A stretch of 64,000 nucleotides of DNA from Rhabdophis nuchalis. Its lineage: Eukaryota > Chordata > Lepidosauria > Squamata > Natricidae. Shown here piece by piece: positions 27,107 to 36,900 of the stretch (its first letter is position 1; every line of letters begins with the position of its first letter). The notes under the pieces are model-generated. The model was not told the origin of the DNA and did no database searches. It saw only the letters and a list, made by a program, of their open reading frames with translations. The position numbers and the translations under genes are program-made. The DNA lies in NCBI GenBank assembly GCA_039707465.1, contig CM077651.1, positions 22,971,019 to 23,035,018 of the forward strand, read 5' to 3'.

Positions 27107-28820
27107 CAGTGGTGGGTTTCAAATACAATACAATACAATACAATAGCAGAGTTGGAAGGGACCTTGTAGGTCTTCTAGTCCAACCCCCTGCATGGGCAGG
27201 AATCTTATACCATTTCAGACAAATGGCTGTCTAACATCTTTTTAAAGACTTCCAGGGTTGGGGCATTCACAACTGCTGGAGGCAAGCTGTTCCAGAGGTT
27301 AATTGTTCTTACTGTTAGGAAATTTCTCCTTAGTTCTAAGTTGCTTCTCTCCTTGGTTAGTTTCCACCCATTGCTCCTTGTCCTGCCCCCAGGTGTCTTG
27401 GAGAAAAGTTTGACTCCCTCTTCTTTGTGGCACCCTCTGAGATATCGGAACACTGCTATCATGTCTCCCCTGGTCCTTCTCTTCATCAAACTAGACATAC
27501 CCAGTTCCTGCAGCCGTTCTTCATATGTCTTAGTCTCCAGTCCTCTAATCATCTTGGTTGCTCTTCTTTGCACTCTTTCCAGAGTCTCCACGTCTTTTCT
27601 ACATCGTGGCGACCAAAACTGTATGCAGTATTCCAAGTGTGGCCTTACCAAGGCACTATACAGTGGCATTAACACTTCACGCGATCTAGATTCTATCCCT
27701 CTGTTGATGCAGCCTAGAACTGTGTTGGCTTTTTTGGCAGCTGCTGCACACTGCTGGCTCATATTTAAATGGTTGTCCACTAGGATTCCGAGATCCCTCT
27801 CACAGTTGCTACTATTGAGCAAGGTACCACCTATACTGTACTTGTGCATTTGGTTTTTCTTGCCTATATGTAGGACCTTACTTTTTTCACAATTGAATTT
27901 CATTTTATTAGACAGTGCCCAATGTTCAAGTTTGTCTAGATCCTTCTGTATCTTAAGCCTATCTTCTGGAGTGTTGGCTATTCCTGCCAGCTTGGTGTCG
28001 TCTGCGAATTTGATGAGTTCCCCATTTATCCCCTCATCCAAATCGTTGATGAAGATGTTAAAGAGTACTGGGCCTAAAACAGAGCCTTGGGGGACTCCAC
28101 TGCATACTTCCTTCCATGTAGATGCAGTTCCATTGAGGACTACACGTTGAGTGCGGTTGGTCAGCCAGTTACGAATCCATTTGGTGGTGGTGCTGTCTAA
28201 CCCACAATTTTCTACTTTATCTAATAGTAGGTTATGGTCTACTTTATCAAATGCCTTACTGAAGTCCAGGTAAATTATATCAACAGCATTCCTCTGGTCC
28301 ACTGATTTTGTTACTTTGTCAAAGAATGCAATTAGATTCGTCTGGCATGATCTGTTTTTGACAAACCCATGTTGGCTTTTGGCTATTACTTTGTTTGCTT
28401 CTAGGTGTTCACTTATTTGTTGTTTAATTATCTTTTCCAGAATCTTTCCTGGTATTGAGGTCAGGCTGATGTTTTTAGAACCTACTCTGTAGGTGTGGCC
28501 TATTTGGTGGGCGTGGCTTGGCAGTCATGTGACAGGGCGGGAGTGGCCACCTTTTAAAATGTGGTGAAACTCATTTAACAACGCTCTTGCTTAGCAACCA
28601 AAATTTTGGACTCAATTGTGGTGATAAATTCTTTCTTTCTTTAATTCTTTAATTCTTTCTTTCTTTCCTTTCTTCCTTTCCTTTCCTTCCCGTTGGGTCA
28701 CTGGCAGCAGTGGGCCAGATTTACTTCCAAGTACGCCGGTGGAACCCCCTCTCACCGGTTCTCTAAATTTCACCAACCGGCTCTCGCGAGTAGGTGCGAG
28801 CCTGCAGAAACCCACCACTG
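27107..28820. mobile_element. hAT MITE (GTGGGTT family) split by a CR1
   Basis: Ends CAGTGGTGGGTTTC and GAAACCCACCACTG wait at the two extremes, exactly inverted. ACACAAAT flanks them at 27099-27106 and 28821-28828, a perfect 8-bp duplication. Removing the CR1 (about 27119-28472) leaves a MITE of about 360 bp with AACCGGCTCTCGCGAGTAGG near its right end. Confidence 0.92.
27119..28472 (-). mobile_element. CR1 LINE, 5'-truncated, open reverse transcriptase frame
   Basis: The minus-strand frame is open from about 28472 to the stop at 27205, about 420 codons. It starts within the fingers (ISLTSIPGKILEKIIKQQIS, then KSQHGFVKNRSCQTNLIAF). RT boxes follow in order: [15 protein letters not shown] (first catalytic Asp), [32 protein letters not shown] (FADD catalytic pair), and the thumb region LVRPHLEYCIQFWSP. 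The endonuclease domain is missing. The 3' UTR and an ATTGT-type tail lie at 27205-27119. CR1 copies itself by target-primed reverse transcription. The unbroken frame suggests a young insertion. It cannot be autonomous because it is truncated. Confidence 0.95.
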
Positions 28821-28932
28821 ACACAAATGCTCAGCAACCTCTCTTTCAGTTGTCTTAATTATTGCAGATGGAAACTCCTGAGGGAACTTGGCTAATCATA
28901 AAAACACTAAACAAAGTCCGATCTATCTTTCA

Positions 28933-29006
28933 GATTAGATTAACAGAGCTGGAAGGGACCTTGGAGGCCATCTAGTCCACACACACACACCCGCCCAAGC
29001 AGGGGT
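28933..29006 (-). mobile_element. CR1 3'-terminal scrap
   Basis: GAGCTGGAAGGGACCTTGGA and CATCTAGTCCA are the last bases of a CR1 3' UTR, with a CA repeat beside them. Confidence 0.7.
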
Positions 29007-29215
29007 TCCAAGGGAAACTAGAAGAAGATCCCAGAAGTGTAGCCCAGACTGTAAAGTCACAGAATATATTCCCAAAAGCAGCAGTGGCAAACCACTTGCT
29101 TATTTCTGCTTAAACTCCCCCCCCCCCCCAGCTCAGGTACATTTATTTGGCAATATATTCCATCTCTTCCTAGTCGTCTTCCTTTGGTTTGTTACTTTGC
29201 AAGCCATCTGAATCC

Positions 29216-29342
29216 TTATCCGCTATTAGAAGAGCGCATGACTGCTGCAAGAGTTGGCCCAAAGGCAAATAAAAGTATGAAAGTGATAAAGAGATATCCT
29301 GCATAAATTCGTAGAGGCTTCCGCTTCCCCATGAAGTCATCT
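29216..29342 (-). other. terminal-exon-like open frame, unidentified
   Basis: A TTTTGCAG acceptor-like site (minus strand) precedes 127 bases that complete a codon with one A, then read DDFMGKRKPLRIYAGYLFIT and FILLFAFGPTLAAVMRSSNS-G before TAA. The middle is a plausible membrane helix (YLFITFILLFAFGPTLAAV) after a basic patch. No ABCC4 exon upstream of it ends in the phase it needs, and splicing from the 32.2-kb exon would give Arg-stop, so it is not an obvious alternative ABCC4 ending. It could be an exon of a nested gene, a retrocopy fragment, or chance. Confidence 0.25.
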
Positions 29343-30454
29343 CTGCAAAATAAAAGCCACGCTTTTAAATAGTAGATTTACATAAATAGTATCTTAAATA
29401 AATGGAATTATTCTTTCTGAGATTAACTGGGAATTAGGGGGATGAAGCAGCATCTTATAAAATGGGAGGGACATTTGACAAGAGAACTGAAGAGACTTAT
29501 AACCTAACTGGAAACCTAACCTCCCTCTCTAATGGCTCATTCAAGCTGTTTTAAAGTATTTTTAAAACCATCCTTGCAAATCCTCCAGTGCTTCAGGTAG
29601 CACTTCAACAATCCTGGGCTGAATTACTCTAAGGTTTCAGAATTTATTATATTTCTATCCTAGATCAGCCTAGGATAATATTTAGGATAATATTTAAAAG
29701 GATAATATTTAAAACTAGAAAAGCATGAATCTTTCCAAACCTAATATCTACTGTACAGTACAAACTATAAAAAGGTAATTAAAAATTAAATTTATAGCCT
29801 AGAACTAGAAAATCCATTTTATAAGACTTAAATCTACAAAGTACAACTAAATAACATGATTCTTATTAAGCATACATACACTAACGCATCAAAATTAATG
29901 TATAAGCTAATCGTTGCAAACTATTACACAATTAATAAACTGTGATACAATATTATTCTACAATATCTATAAAAATAAAAATATGAAAGTAGTAAAATAT
30001 TTATGCTAATAGGCAATAACACTGTTTAATACTGTTAACTAAAATGACTAGAAAACTAAAGGCAGAAATACGCTAACACAATTACATAAGAATTTTATAG
30101 TCTCTACTATAGTCTCTAGAAGACTTTGCAAGCTGCTGCAGAAAGCATAATAATGCTGTATGTTAGAATTATATGCAAAAAAAGTGGAAAGACTTAAACT
30201 AATCATTATGAATAGCTTGTAAATACTGAGGAAATGAGAGATTGTCAAATGTCTCTATAAAATGGGTACTAAAGAAAGCCAATTATTTCAGTATGCTAAT
30301 ATTCAAAGGGACATAAGAGGTTGCTCTCAGCATTTAAAATTTCTCGCGGTCTAAGCCTCCTGAGAAACTGGCCCCAAATCAGTGAATGAGGATGAATTTG
30401 AATGTAGGTATTCCCAGTCCTAGTCTAACATCCTAAATATTATACCAGATTAGA
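29343..30454. other. intronic sequence, AT-rich, no recognised element
   Basis: About 1.1 kb with no repeat or exon recognised. Confidence 0.35.
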
Positions 30455-30455
30455 A

Positions 30456-30460
<5 letters not shown>

Positions 30461-30545
<85 letters not shown>

Positions 30546-30553
30546 TGTGTGTC
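30461..30553. repeat. (CT)n(GT)n microsatellite
   Basis: About 34 CT units, then about 12 GT units at the start of the Helitron copy. Confidence 0.97.
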
Positions 30554-30626
30554 TGGAACACCTAGAGCAATTTCAACCAAATTTGGTACACAGATGACTT
30601 ACTCTCTGGAAACAAATACTGTAGGG

Positions 30627-31076
30627 CATGGGTCCCCAAACCCCGGACCGGTACCGGTCCGTGGCTTGATAGGAACCAGGCCACAGGGCCGGAGAGGAGG
30701 AGGAGGAAGGAGGGGGCAGCCCTCTGGGCAGAGCGCACACTGGATGTGGGAGAGCGCAGGCTCGGCCATTCGCGCCATTGGAGGCCCTAGAGGGCCGAGT
30801 GAGCCGACTCCCCCCCCCCGTGTGCACATGCGCCGCTTGTTCCCCCTCCCCCCGAGTGCGCATGCACCACCTGTTCCCCCTCCCCCCTGTGTGCACATGC
30901 GCCGCCTGTTCCCCCTCCCCCCGAGTACGCATGCACCGCCTGTTCCCCCTCCCCCCTGTGTGTGCATGCGCCGCCTGTTCCCCCTCCCCCCCGGCTCCTC
31001 CTCTACACCAGCTGGTCCGCAGAATTTTTTTTAAAATGAAACTGGTCCCTGGTGCAAAAAAGGTTGGGGACCCCTG
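30627..31076. mobile_element. hAT non-autonomous element with internal minisatellite
   Basis: Left end CATGGGTCCCCAAACCCCGG, right end AAAGGTTGGGGACCCCTG. CTGTAGGG (30619-30626) and CGGTAGGG (31077-31084) form an 8-bp duplication with one mismatch. GC-rich, with proline-rich open frames that are repeat artefacts. Confidence 0.88.
30818..30991. repeat. 34-35-bp minisatellite in an alternating dimer
   Basis: Five units of (TG/CGAG)TGxxCATGCxCCxCCTGTTCCCCCTCCCCC. Units alternate between a CTGTGTGCACATGCGCC type and a CGAGTGCGCATGCACC type, a two-unit higher-order period. Confidence 0.88.
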
Positions 31077-31692
31077 CGGTAGGGGTAAGATACCCCTAAT
31101 AGCCCTGGGGTGTGTGTGTTGTTATGTTATGATACCGCCTGTTGTGCCTTCAAATTACAAGTTTCTACTGTACTGCCGTAAAATGGCTTCTACTGTACAG
31201 CACAATGGAGTTGCCATGGTAATGGCTTCACAGTACTCCACAAGGGGGCTCCCTTTGGTAAGGGGGAAAATCCAACATTAGAAATTATGTTTGATCCGGA
31301 CATTTTCCCCCTATAAATAAATACCTGGACAATGCCGGGTTATCAGCTAGTATTAATATATTATTAATCATTAATATAATAATACAAATCATTTAACAAC
31401 ATACTATTCCAGAATCTAATTGAGTATTCTTCAGTGAAAAATCAGATCAAGGTTGAACAAAGACAAGACATTTTTCCAAGTTCTCAGGTCAACCAAAGTT
31501 GATTTGAGTAGTAATTGCAGCACAAATAAACATTATATTTCATCTCCTCCTTAGACCCTAAAACAGCTAAAATGAGAGACCAGAATGAAAATCTGATCTT
31601 TGCCCAAATGACAAAGAATTGTGAATGTATAGAAGAGATGGGGAATGGCAGAAAAAAAGTTTCCTGAGACTAACATTACTGACCCTCCTAAA

Positions 31693-32146
31693 AACAATAT
31701 ACAAGTAGTCCTTGATTTACATCAGTACATGTAGTGACTCTTCAAAGCCACTAAATGACTTTAGTGACAACATTAGAGTGCTGTCTACAGTGCTGTAGTT
31801 ACAGCAGTGCTGAAAATTATGACTTATGACTTTTTCGCAGTTACAACCTTTGCAGCATCTCCATGATCATCTGATCAAAATTCAGGTGATTGGCAATGGG
31901 TTCATACTTATGGTGGTCGCAGTGTCCCTAGGTCACATGATCTCCTTTTTCTGCCCTTCTGACAAGCAAAGTCAATGGGGGAGCCAGATTTACTTAACAA
32001 CCGGGTTACTAACATTATCTGCACTGATTCACGTAACAACTGTGGCGAGAAAGGCCACAAAATGGGCCAAAGCTTACTTAAATTAATGTCCCACTTAACA
32101 ATGGAAATTTTGGGCTCAATGGTGGTCGTAATTTGAGGACTACCTA
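31693..32146. mobile_element. TA-type MITE (CAGGTAGTCCTC family)
   Basis: Left end CAAGTAGTCCTTGATTTAC, right end GTAATTTGAGGACTACCTA. Interior phrases CACATGATC, TCTGACAAGCAAAGTCAATG and CCACTTAACAATGG are family hallmarks. It ends about 95 bases from the donor side of the 32.2-kb ABCC4 exon. Confidence 0.85.
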
Positions 32147-32239
32147 TGTGCAATGTGTGAAGTCAAGCCTATGGAACCCAATCATGGTTAAGTTTCTTTT
32201 TATCATTCTGACTCAAAAGTAAAATTAACACATACATAC

Positions 32240-32431
32240 TTTTTCTTTAGACTTAATTAAAACAGACAAATGTTTCAACACTAAAGGACCATCTGCGCTG
32301 TAAGCGAAGTTCACATCATCAAATGCAATCACTCCCTCAGTTGGCCACTCCGCTGGTGGACGTTTGTGTGTATGCCATGGTGCTTCCTGTTCCAATTCGG
32401 TGTATTCCATTACTCGTTCCACTGATATCAT
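32240..32431 (-). CDS. ABCC4: ABCC4 exon (linker and start of NBD2)
   Basis: This 192-nt, 64-codon exon has both borders in phase 0. It starts [19 protein letters not shown], continues [20 protein letters not shown], and ends [21 protein letters not shown]. The W-P-x-x-G-V-I-x-F-D-x-V-N-F-x-Y pattern is the first beta strand and A-loop region of NBD2 in MRP-type transporters (the Tyr is the adenine-stacking position). Acceptor TTTCAG, donor GTATGT. A large MITE begins about 55 bases upstream of the acceptor (32486-33550), unusually close to a coding exon. Confidence 0.97.
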
Positions 32432-32485
32432 CTGAAATAGAGAAACAAAGGTTGATTCATAAGTATTTATTGATTCACAATGCAG

Positions 32486-33550
32486 TACCGTATTTTTCAG
32501 ACTATAAGACGCACCTTTTTTCCTCTAAAAAGAGGCTGAAAATCTGGGTGCGTCTTATACATAGAATACAGCATTTTTTGCCTCCCAAAGCCCCGCCCCT
32601 TCACCAAAATGGCCATGTGCATACCGTTATGGAGGCTTTCAGAGAGCTCCTGGGGGCTGGGGAGGGCAGAAATTAGCAAAAAATAGGGCGTTTTTGCCCC
32701 CCCCCAGCCCCCAGCAGCACTCTATAAGCCTCCATAAGGCTATGCATGCTATTTTTTTACCCCAAAATGGCCCGTTTTCAGAAAAAGACCGGCTGTTTTT
32801 CCTTGTTTTGCCCCCCCCCCCCCCCCGAGTACTCTGCAAGCCCCCCCAAGGCTATTCATGCCTTTTATTTGAAAAAAACGGGCCTATTTTTGCAAAAAAC
32901 GGGCCATTTGGGAGAGGTTTGCACAGTGCAAAAAGGGTTTTTCCCCCTTTCGGAAAGCTGTTTAGTTAGAGTGATTGAGGAGAATTACGTTGATCAAGTA
33001 CTGTGGCTGCAAAAACAAAGATTTGTTCCAAAGGTGGTCAGTGATTTCCTTCCCCAGTACATGGGTAAATATACCTGGAAACATCTACCTACCTACCTAC
33101 TCTCTCTCTCTACCTACCTATCTACTTTATTTTTCTCTCTATTTCTCTATTTTTCTCTCTCTATCCCTCTACCTATCTACACTCTCTCTCCCCCTCCCTA
33201 CCTACTGTATTTCTCTCTCTCTCTCTATTTCTCTCTCTCTATTTATCTATCTACACACACTCTCTCTCCCTACTTACCTACCTACTGTATTTCACTCTCT
33301 CTCCCTATCCCTTTATCTACCTACCTACGTAACTACACACTCTGTCTCCCTACCTACCTACCGTATTTCTCTCTCTCTCTCTCCCTCTACCTACCTACCC
33401 TCTCTCTCCCTACCTACCTACTGTATTTTGCTTTCTTTCTCTCCCTATCTATCCCTCTATCTACCTACCTACTTTTTTAAAAAAATTGCCTCTTCAAAAC
33501 CTGGGTGCGTCTTATACTCAGGTGCGTCTTATACTCTGAAAAATATGGTA
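32486..33550. mobile_element. large TA-flanked MITE (TATTTTTC...TATAAG family)
   Basis: Left end TACCGTATTTTTCAGACTAT, right end ATACTCTGAAAAATATGGTA. About 1.07 kb against about 350-440 bp for the other copies. The excess is partly the pyrimidine repeat at 33086-33474 and partly a second block of CCCCCAGC-type internal sequence. Overlapping open frames of up to 244 codons are low-complexity artefacts. Confidence 0.85.
33086..33474. repeat. CTAC/CTCT/CTAT compound microsatellite
   Basis: About 390 bases, almost all pyrimidine plus A, in blocks of CTAC, TCTC and CTAT that recur with a loose longer period (CCCTACCTACCTACTGTATTT appears several times). Confidence 0.92.
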
Positions 33551-33964
33551 ATCCCTTGAGGATTCATTTTCAGGTTTTAAGTAGAATCAGATTCGATAGT
33601 TGCCGCAGTTATTTGTACCTGAATAAGCAGACTTGTGAGAAAATGGGGAGCATAAATCAAATAAATAAGTGAAAAAATATTTTGAAGCAACCTTATTTTC
33701 ATATATCTGGAACTAACCTACAATATATTTTGGTGGTAATCTATGTCTTCCATGTCTGGAAGCAACACTCCACAACTGTGGCACTTATAAACCTTAAGTG
33801 TAGTTTACTGGAGTAAACTACCGCAATTAAATATATACAGTACACCTGTTTCTTTATCGGTGTGCTACCCTGCATATCTTAAATAATCCTTGTGTTAGAA
33901 GTGGGCAACTGGAAGCTTGCTTTGTAGAGCTGTTCACAGTGTATTAGTTTACAAGCATGAAATA
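33551..33964. other. intronic sequence, no recognised element
   Basis: Nothing assigned. Confidence 0.35.
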
Positions 33965-34655
33965 GAACATAGAACATATAATAATAGAAGGGACATTGGA
34001 GACCCTCTAATCCAGCTTCTTGCTCAAGCAGGAGACCACATACCACAGATCTCCAGTCTCTTCTTGAAGACATCCCGTGATGGAGCTCCCACAACTTCCA
34101 GCAATAAGCCATTCCATTGATGAATCATTCTCACTGTCAGGAAATTTCTCCCAAGTTCTAAGATGAAGGTCTCTTTACTGATCTTCCACCCATTACTTCT
34201 TGTCCTTCAGGGCTTGGGAGAATAGGTTGACCCCCTCTTCTTTCTGACAGCCCCTCAAATACTGGAAGACTACTATCATATCACCCATACTTTTTCTTTT
34301 CGTTAGTTGGAATATACCTAGTTTCTTCAATCTTTTATTGTATGGTTTAGCATCTAGATTCCTTATCATATTTGTTGCTCTTCTGTGTACTCTTTCTAAG
34401 GCCTCAATATCTTTTTTGTATTTTGTTGAATGGAACCATGCAGTATTCCAAGTGTGGTCTCACTAATGCAGTATAAAGTGGTACTACCATACCACTTCAT
34501 GTGATCTTGAAACTATCCCTCTGTTGATGCAATCTAAAACTGCATTAGCTTTTTTGGCAGCTGCAGCATCCAGCTGGCTCATACCAAAGTGACTGTCTAT
34601 TAGGATACCTAGATCCCTCTGGAGTTGCTACTATTGAGCCAGGTATCATATATTC
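33965..34655 (-). mobile_element. CR1 LINE fragment, old
   Basis: The CR1 3' half is recognisable on the minus strand: the 3' UTR, then diverged NSLPPEV, RRNFLTV, YLRG and NTVLG-like segments with many changes. The 5' end is near 34655 (SNSxG segment). More decayed than the 27119 copy. Confidence 0.8.
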
Positions 34656-34766
34656 AATTGACACCACGAGTTGACACCCCTGTATTAGAGTAAGGGAACC
34701 CACAGGGCAAAATGTCTCTGGGCTTCCAATGCAACAGGGTTTTTACATACTTTAAAGAAATATTAC

Positions 34767-34867
34767 CAGATTTTCAACTTCTGCACTTTGCCGAACTCCC
34801 CACTGGAACATTCCTGTGAGAGTGATTGCATAGGATAAAGCAAGGCCCACTTTTCCAGCATCAAGAG
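34767..34867 (-). CDS. ABCC4: ABCC4 exon (TMD2 helix 12)
   Basis: This 101-nt exon completes a Thr codon and encodes [20 protein letters not shown] then [13 protein letters not shown], ending in phase 0. The motif G-x-[VL]-G-L-x-[LI]-[ST]-Y-A is the conserved last TMD2 helix of ABCC transporters; QSAEVEN leads into the linker to NBD2. Acceptor CTCGCAG, donor GTAATA. Confidence 0.97.
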
Positions 34868-35046
34868 CTGCGAGATGAGAAAGAAGGCAAGTATAAAGAT
34901 TTCTGAATGAACAATTTTCTTCAAGTTTAATAATCTAATTTATGAAATTGAAAATATAAAACATATTAAATTACACAAACTAAATAAGCATGCATACAGG
35001 CTCTGTATAAGCATAGGGAACATGTTCTCCAGGAATATATATATAT

Positions 35047-35262
35047 ACCCCGTTTCCCCAAAAATAAGACCTCCATGGATAAAAAGCCCCATCGGGCTTT
35101 TCAGTGCATACGCTAAAATAAGTCATCCCCTAAAATATTGCAACACAGCAGCAGCCATAAGGTGACTATGCTCACTGCCTCCTGCACCTCAAAAATAATA
35201 AGACCTCCCCAAAAATAAGGCCAAGTGCTTGTTTTGGGGGTCAGAAGAAAATTAGACCCTGT
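35047..35262. mobile_element. TA-flanked MITE (CCGTGTTTCC family)
   Basis: Left end CCCCGTTTCCCCAAAAATAAG. The interior matches the 6366 copy (ATATTGCAACACAGCAGCAG, CACCTCAAAAATAATAAG). The right end is degraded. Confidence 0.8.
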
Positions 35263-35660
35263 CCATATTCTTAAATAAAGGATTGTAACCAAGAGAAATC
35301 TTTATTTATAAAAAAATAAAGAACATGAAGAGGAATTATAAATATATTTATTTGTAGCAGCACAATGTTAACAGAAGTTTAACTTACTGATTGATTTAAT
35401 TTATTAAAATTTTATATTGCTTGACTTCCAACGACTGTGCTGTTCACCGATAAAAACAAAGAAGAAAAAATGGCACAATCAGACAACAATCAAAACAAAC
35501 TACATTACCCAGAAATTATCTGGAGGAAGTACTGTCTCATTACTAGTAACTGGCTTGTGAAAAGAATTTATTCACTTGCTGCCAGTAGCATAGCTAGAAA
35601 AATATGAGAAGGCAAACGACAGTAGATAATAGGATAATGTTTTCCAGCAGGTAAACTTAC

Positions 35661-35771
35661 TCTGTGCAAGTAGCAAAGAGCCAAAGACCATCACTATCAC
35701 AAAGATGGCACAGATGGCATCCAAGCGTACAGCAAACCAGCGAGATGTAGTCAGAAATAGGAACCAAGCTT
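35661..35771 (-). CDS. ABCC4: ABCC4 exon (TMD2 helix 11)
   Basis: This 111-nt exon completes a Glu codon, then reads [20 protein letters not shown] followed by the hydrophobic [16 protein letters not shown], ending with one base of a Thr codon. The SRWFAVRLD motif is strongly conserved at the start of TMD2 helix 11 in the ABCC family. Acceptor TTTCAG and donor GTAAGT are near consensus. The introns on both sides are about 1.0 and 0.8 kb, so this exon sits in the compact central part of the locus. Confidence 0.97.
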
Positions 35772-35943
35772 CTGAAAACAAAAAAGGAGAAAGGGAGATT
35801 GTTCAGATGCAACAGATGCAACATTGGCAGGGCTGAAACAATTCAGTTATATACATTCAGTCTTATCTTTGAAACTGATTTTGGAAATTCAGGAAGGAAA
35901 CAGATTTTTCAAAGGATATATCCTCTAAGGATATATAGTGATA

Positions 35944-36330
35944 CAAGTGGTCCTCAATTTATGACTACAATTGGGATCAGCATTTATGTTGCTAAGCAAG
36001 GCAGTTGTTAAGTGAATTGCGCCCAATTTTATGATCTCTTTTGCCACGGTTGTTAAGCAAATCACTGCAGATTTTAAATGAATCAGGCACTCATGAAGCA
36101 ATTCAGGCTTCCCCCATTGACTTTCCTTGTTGGAAGTCAACTGGGAAAGTCTTAAATGGTGATCCCACAATCCCAGGTTGCTCTAACTCTCCTAAATGTA
36201 TGTTGGTTGCCAAGTGCTCAAATTTTGGTCATTTGACATGCAGATGCTACAATAGTACAAGGACTTTTTCCAGTGGCGTTGTAAGTTCAAACAGTCACCA
36301 AACAAATGGTTGTAAGTCGAGGACTGCCTG
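35944..36330. mobile_element. TA-type MITE, first of an inverted pair
   Basis: Left end CAAGTGGTCCTCAATTTATG, right end GTAAGTCGAGGACTGCCTG. TA at 35942-35943 and 36331-36332. It begins about 170 bases beyond the 35.7-kb ABCC4 exon. Confidence 0.88.
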
Positions 36331-36332
36331 TA

Positions 36333-36630
36333 CAAGTATTCCTGGGCTTACAACAGTTCATTTAGCGACCATTCTAAGTTACAACAGCACTGAAAGCAAT
36401 TCAGGGCCGTTTTTCACAGTTACAACCTTTGCAGCATCCCGGGGTCATGTGAACTCTTTTTGCAACCTTCTAACAAGCAAAGTCAATGGGGAAGCCAGAT
36501 TCACTTAACAACCTAGCTTATCAACTGCAGCTATGGCAAGAAATGTCGTAAAATGGGGGGAAACTCACCAAATTCTCACTTAACAACATAAATTTGGGAC
36601 TCAATTGTGGTCATAAGTCAAGGACTCCTG
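36333..36630. mobile_element. TA-type MITE, second of an inverted pair
   Basis: It starts CAAGTATTCCTGGGCTTAC immediately after the shared TA and ends CATAAGTCAAGGACTCCTG. Its internal order is reversed compared with the first copy. It stops about 150 bases short of the 36.8-kb exon. Confidence 0.88.
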
Positions 36631-36780
36631 AATATCTCAATGAGATTTTTGAGAAAACATCCAATATATGCGTCAGATGAAATAATGCTTCATTCTCCTG
36701 CCTCATTCCATTTCTCAGGAAGAATCTTTATTCTCAGTTCTGCTGAACTGGAAATTAATTACCTTGATCTTTTTACAAAC

Positions 36781-36900
36781 CTGTGTGTAGGTCTTGGTGT
36801 GCATCAAATAATTCTTGGAATCTTTGCTGTGCTTGAAAAGCACGAATGGTCCAAAGTCCCTGAAGAGATGATGATAAATGAGAAAAAACTGGGCTTCGAG
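36781..36900 (-). CDS. ABCC4: ABCC4 exon (TMD2 coupling segment, GLWTIRAF)
   Basis: This 120-nt exon completes the split Thr codon of the previous exon, then encodes [20 protein letters not shown] through [12 protein letters not shown], ending with one base of a Glu codon. The R-S-P-x-F-S-H...G-L-x-T-I-R-A core is the conserved cytoplasmic segment after TMD2 helix 10 that contacts the nucleotide-binding domains in ABCC proteins. After TIRA it reads FQAQQRFQ; as I recall the mammalian protein this stretch is YKAEERCQ, so it is the least conserved piece of the visible CDS. Acceptor TTGCAG, donor GTTTGT. Confidence 0.96.

Larger units (their letters stand above)
30455..31350 (+). mobile_element. 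non-autonomous Helitron with nested hAT
   Basis: The right end is GACAATGCCGGGTTATCAG-CTAG followed by T at 31351: a hairpin-forming segment then CTAG, the Helitron 3' signature. The body shares CTGGAACACC, TTTGGTACACAGATGACTTA and GGAAACAAATACTGT with the copies at 49324 and 61041. The left end is a CT then GT dinucleotide tract (30461-30553), where the TC start is obscured. A hAT (30627-31076) interrupts it. Confidence 0.8.

Noticed and set aside
27341..28150. 269-codon plus-strand frame
   Set aside because: Antisense of the CR1 reverse transcriptase frame; likewise 54411-55218 on the minus strand.
30818..30991. CRISPR-like spaced repeats
   Set aside because: Units are contiguous tandem copies without unique spacers, in vertebrate DNA.
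30531..31281. Proline/histidine-rich frames of 119-167 codons on both strands
   Set aside because: Produced by the minisatellite inside a hAT element.
32639..33559. Open frames of up to 244 codons on the plus strand
   Set aside because: Low-complexity translation of a MITE interior and the CTAC/CTCT repeat; no domain.
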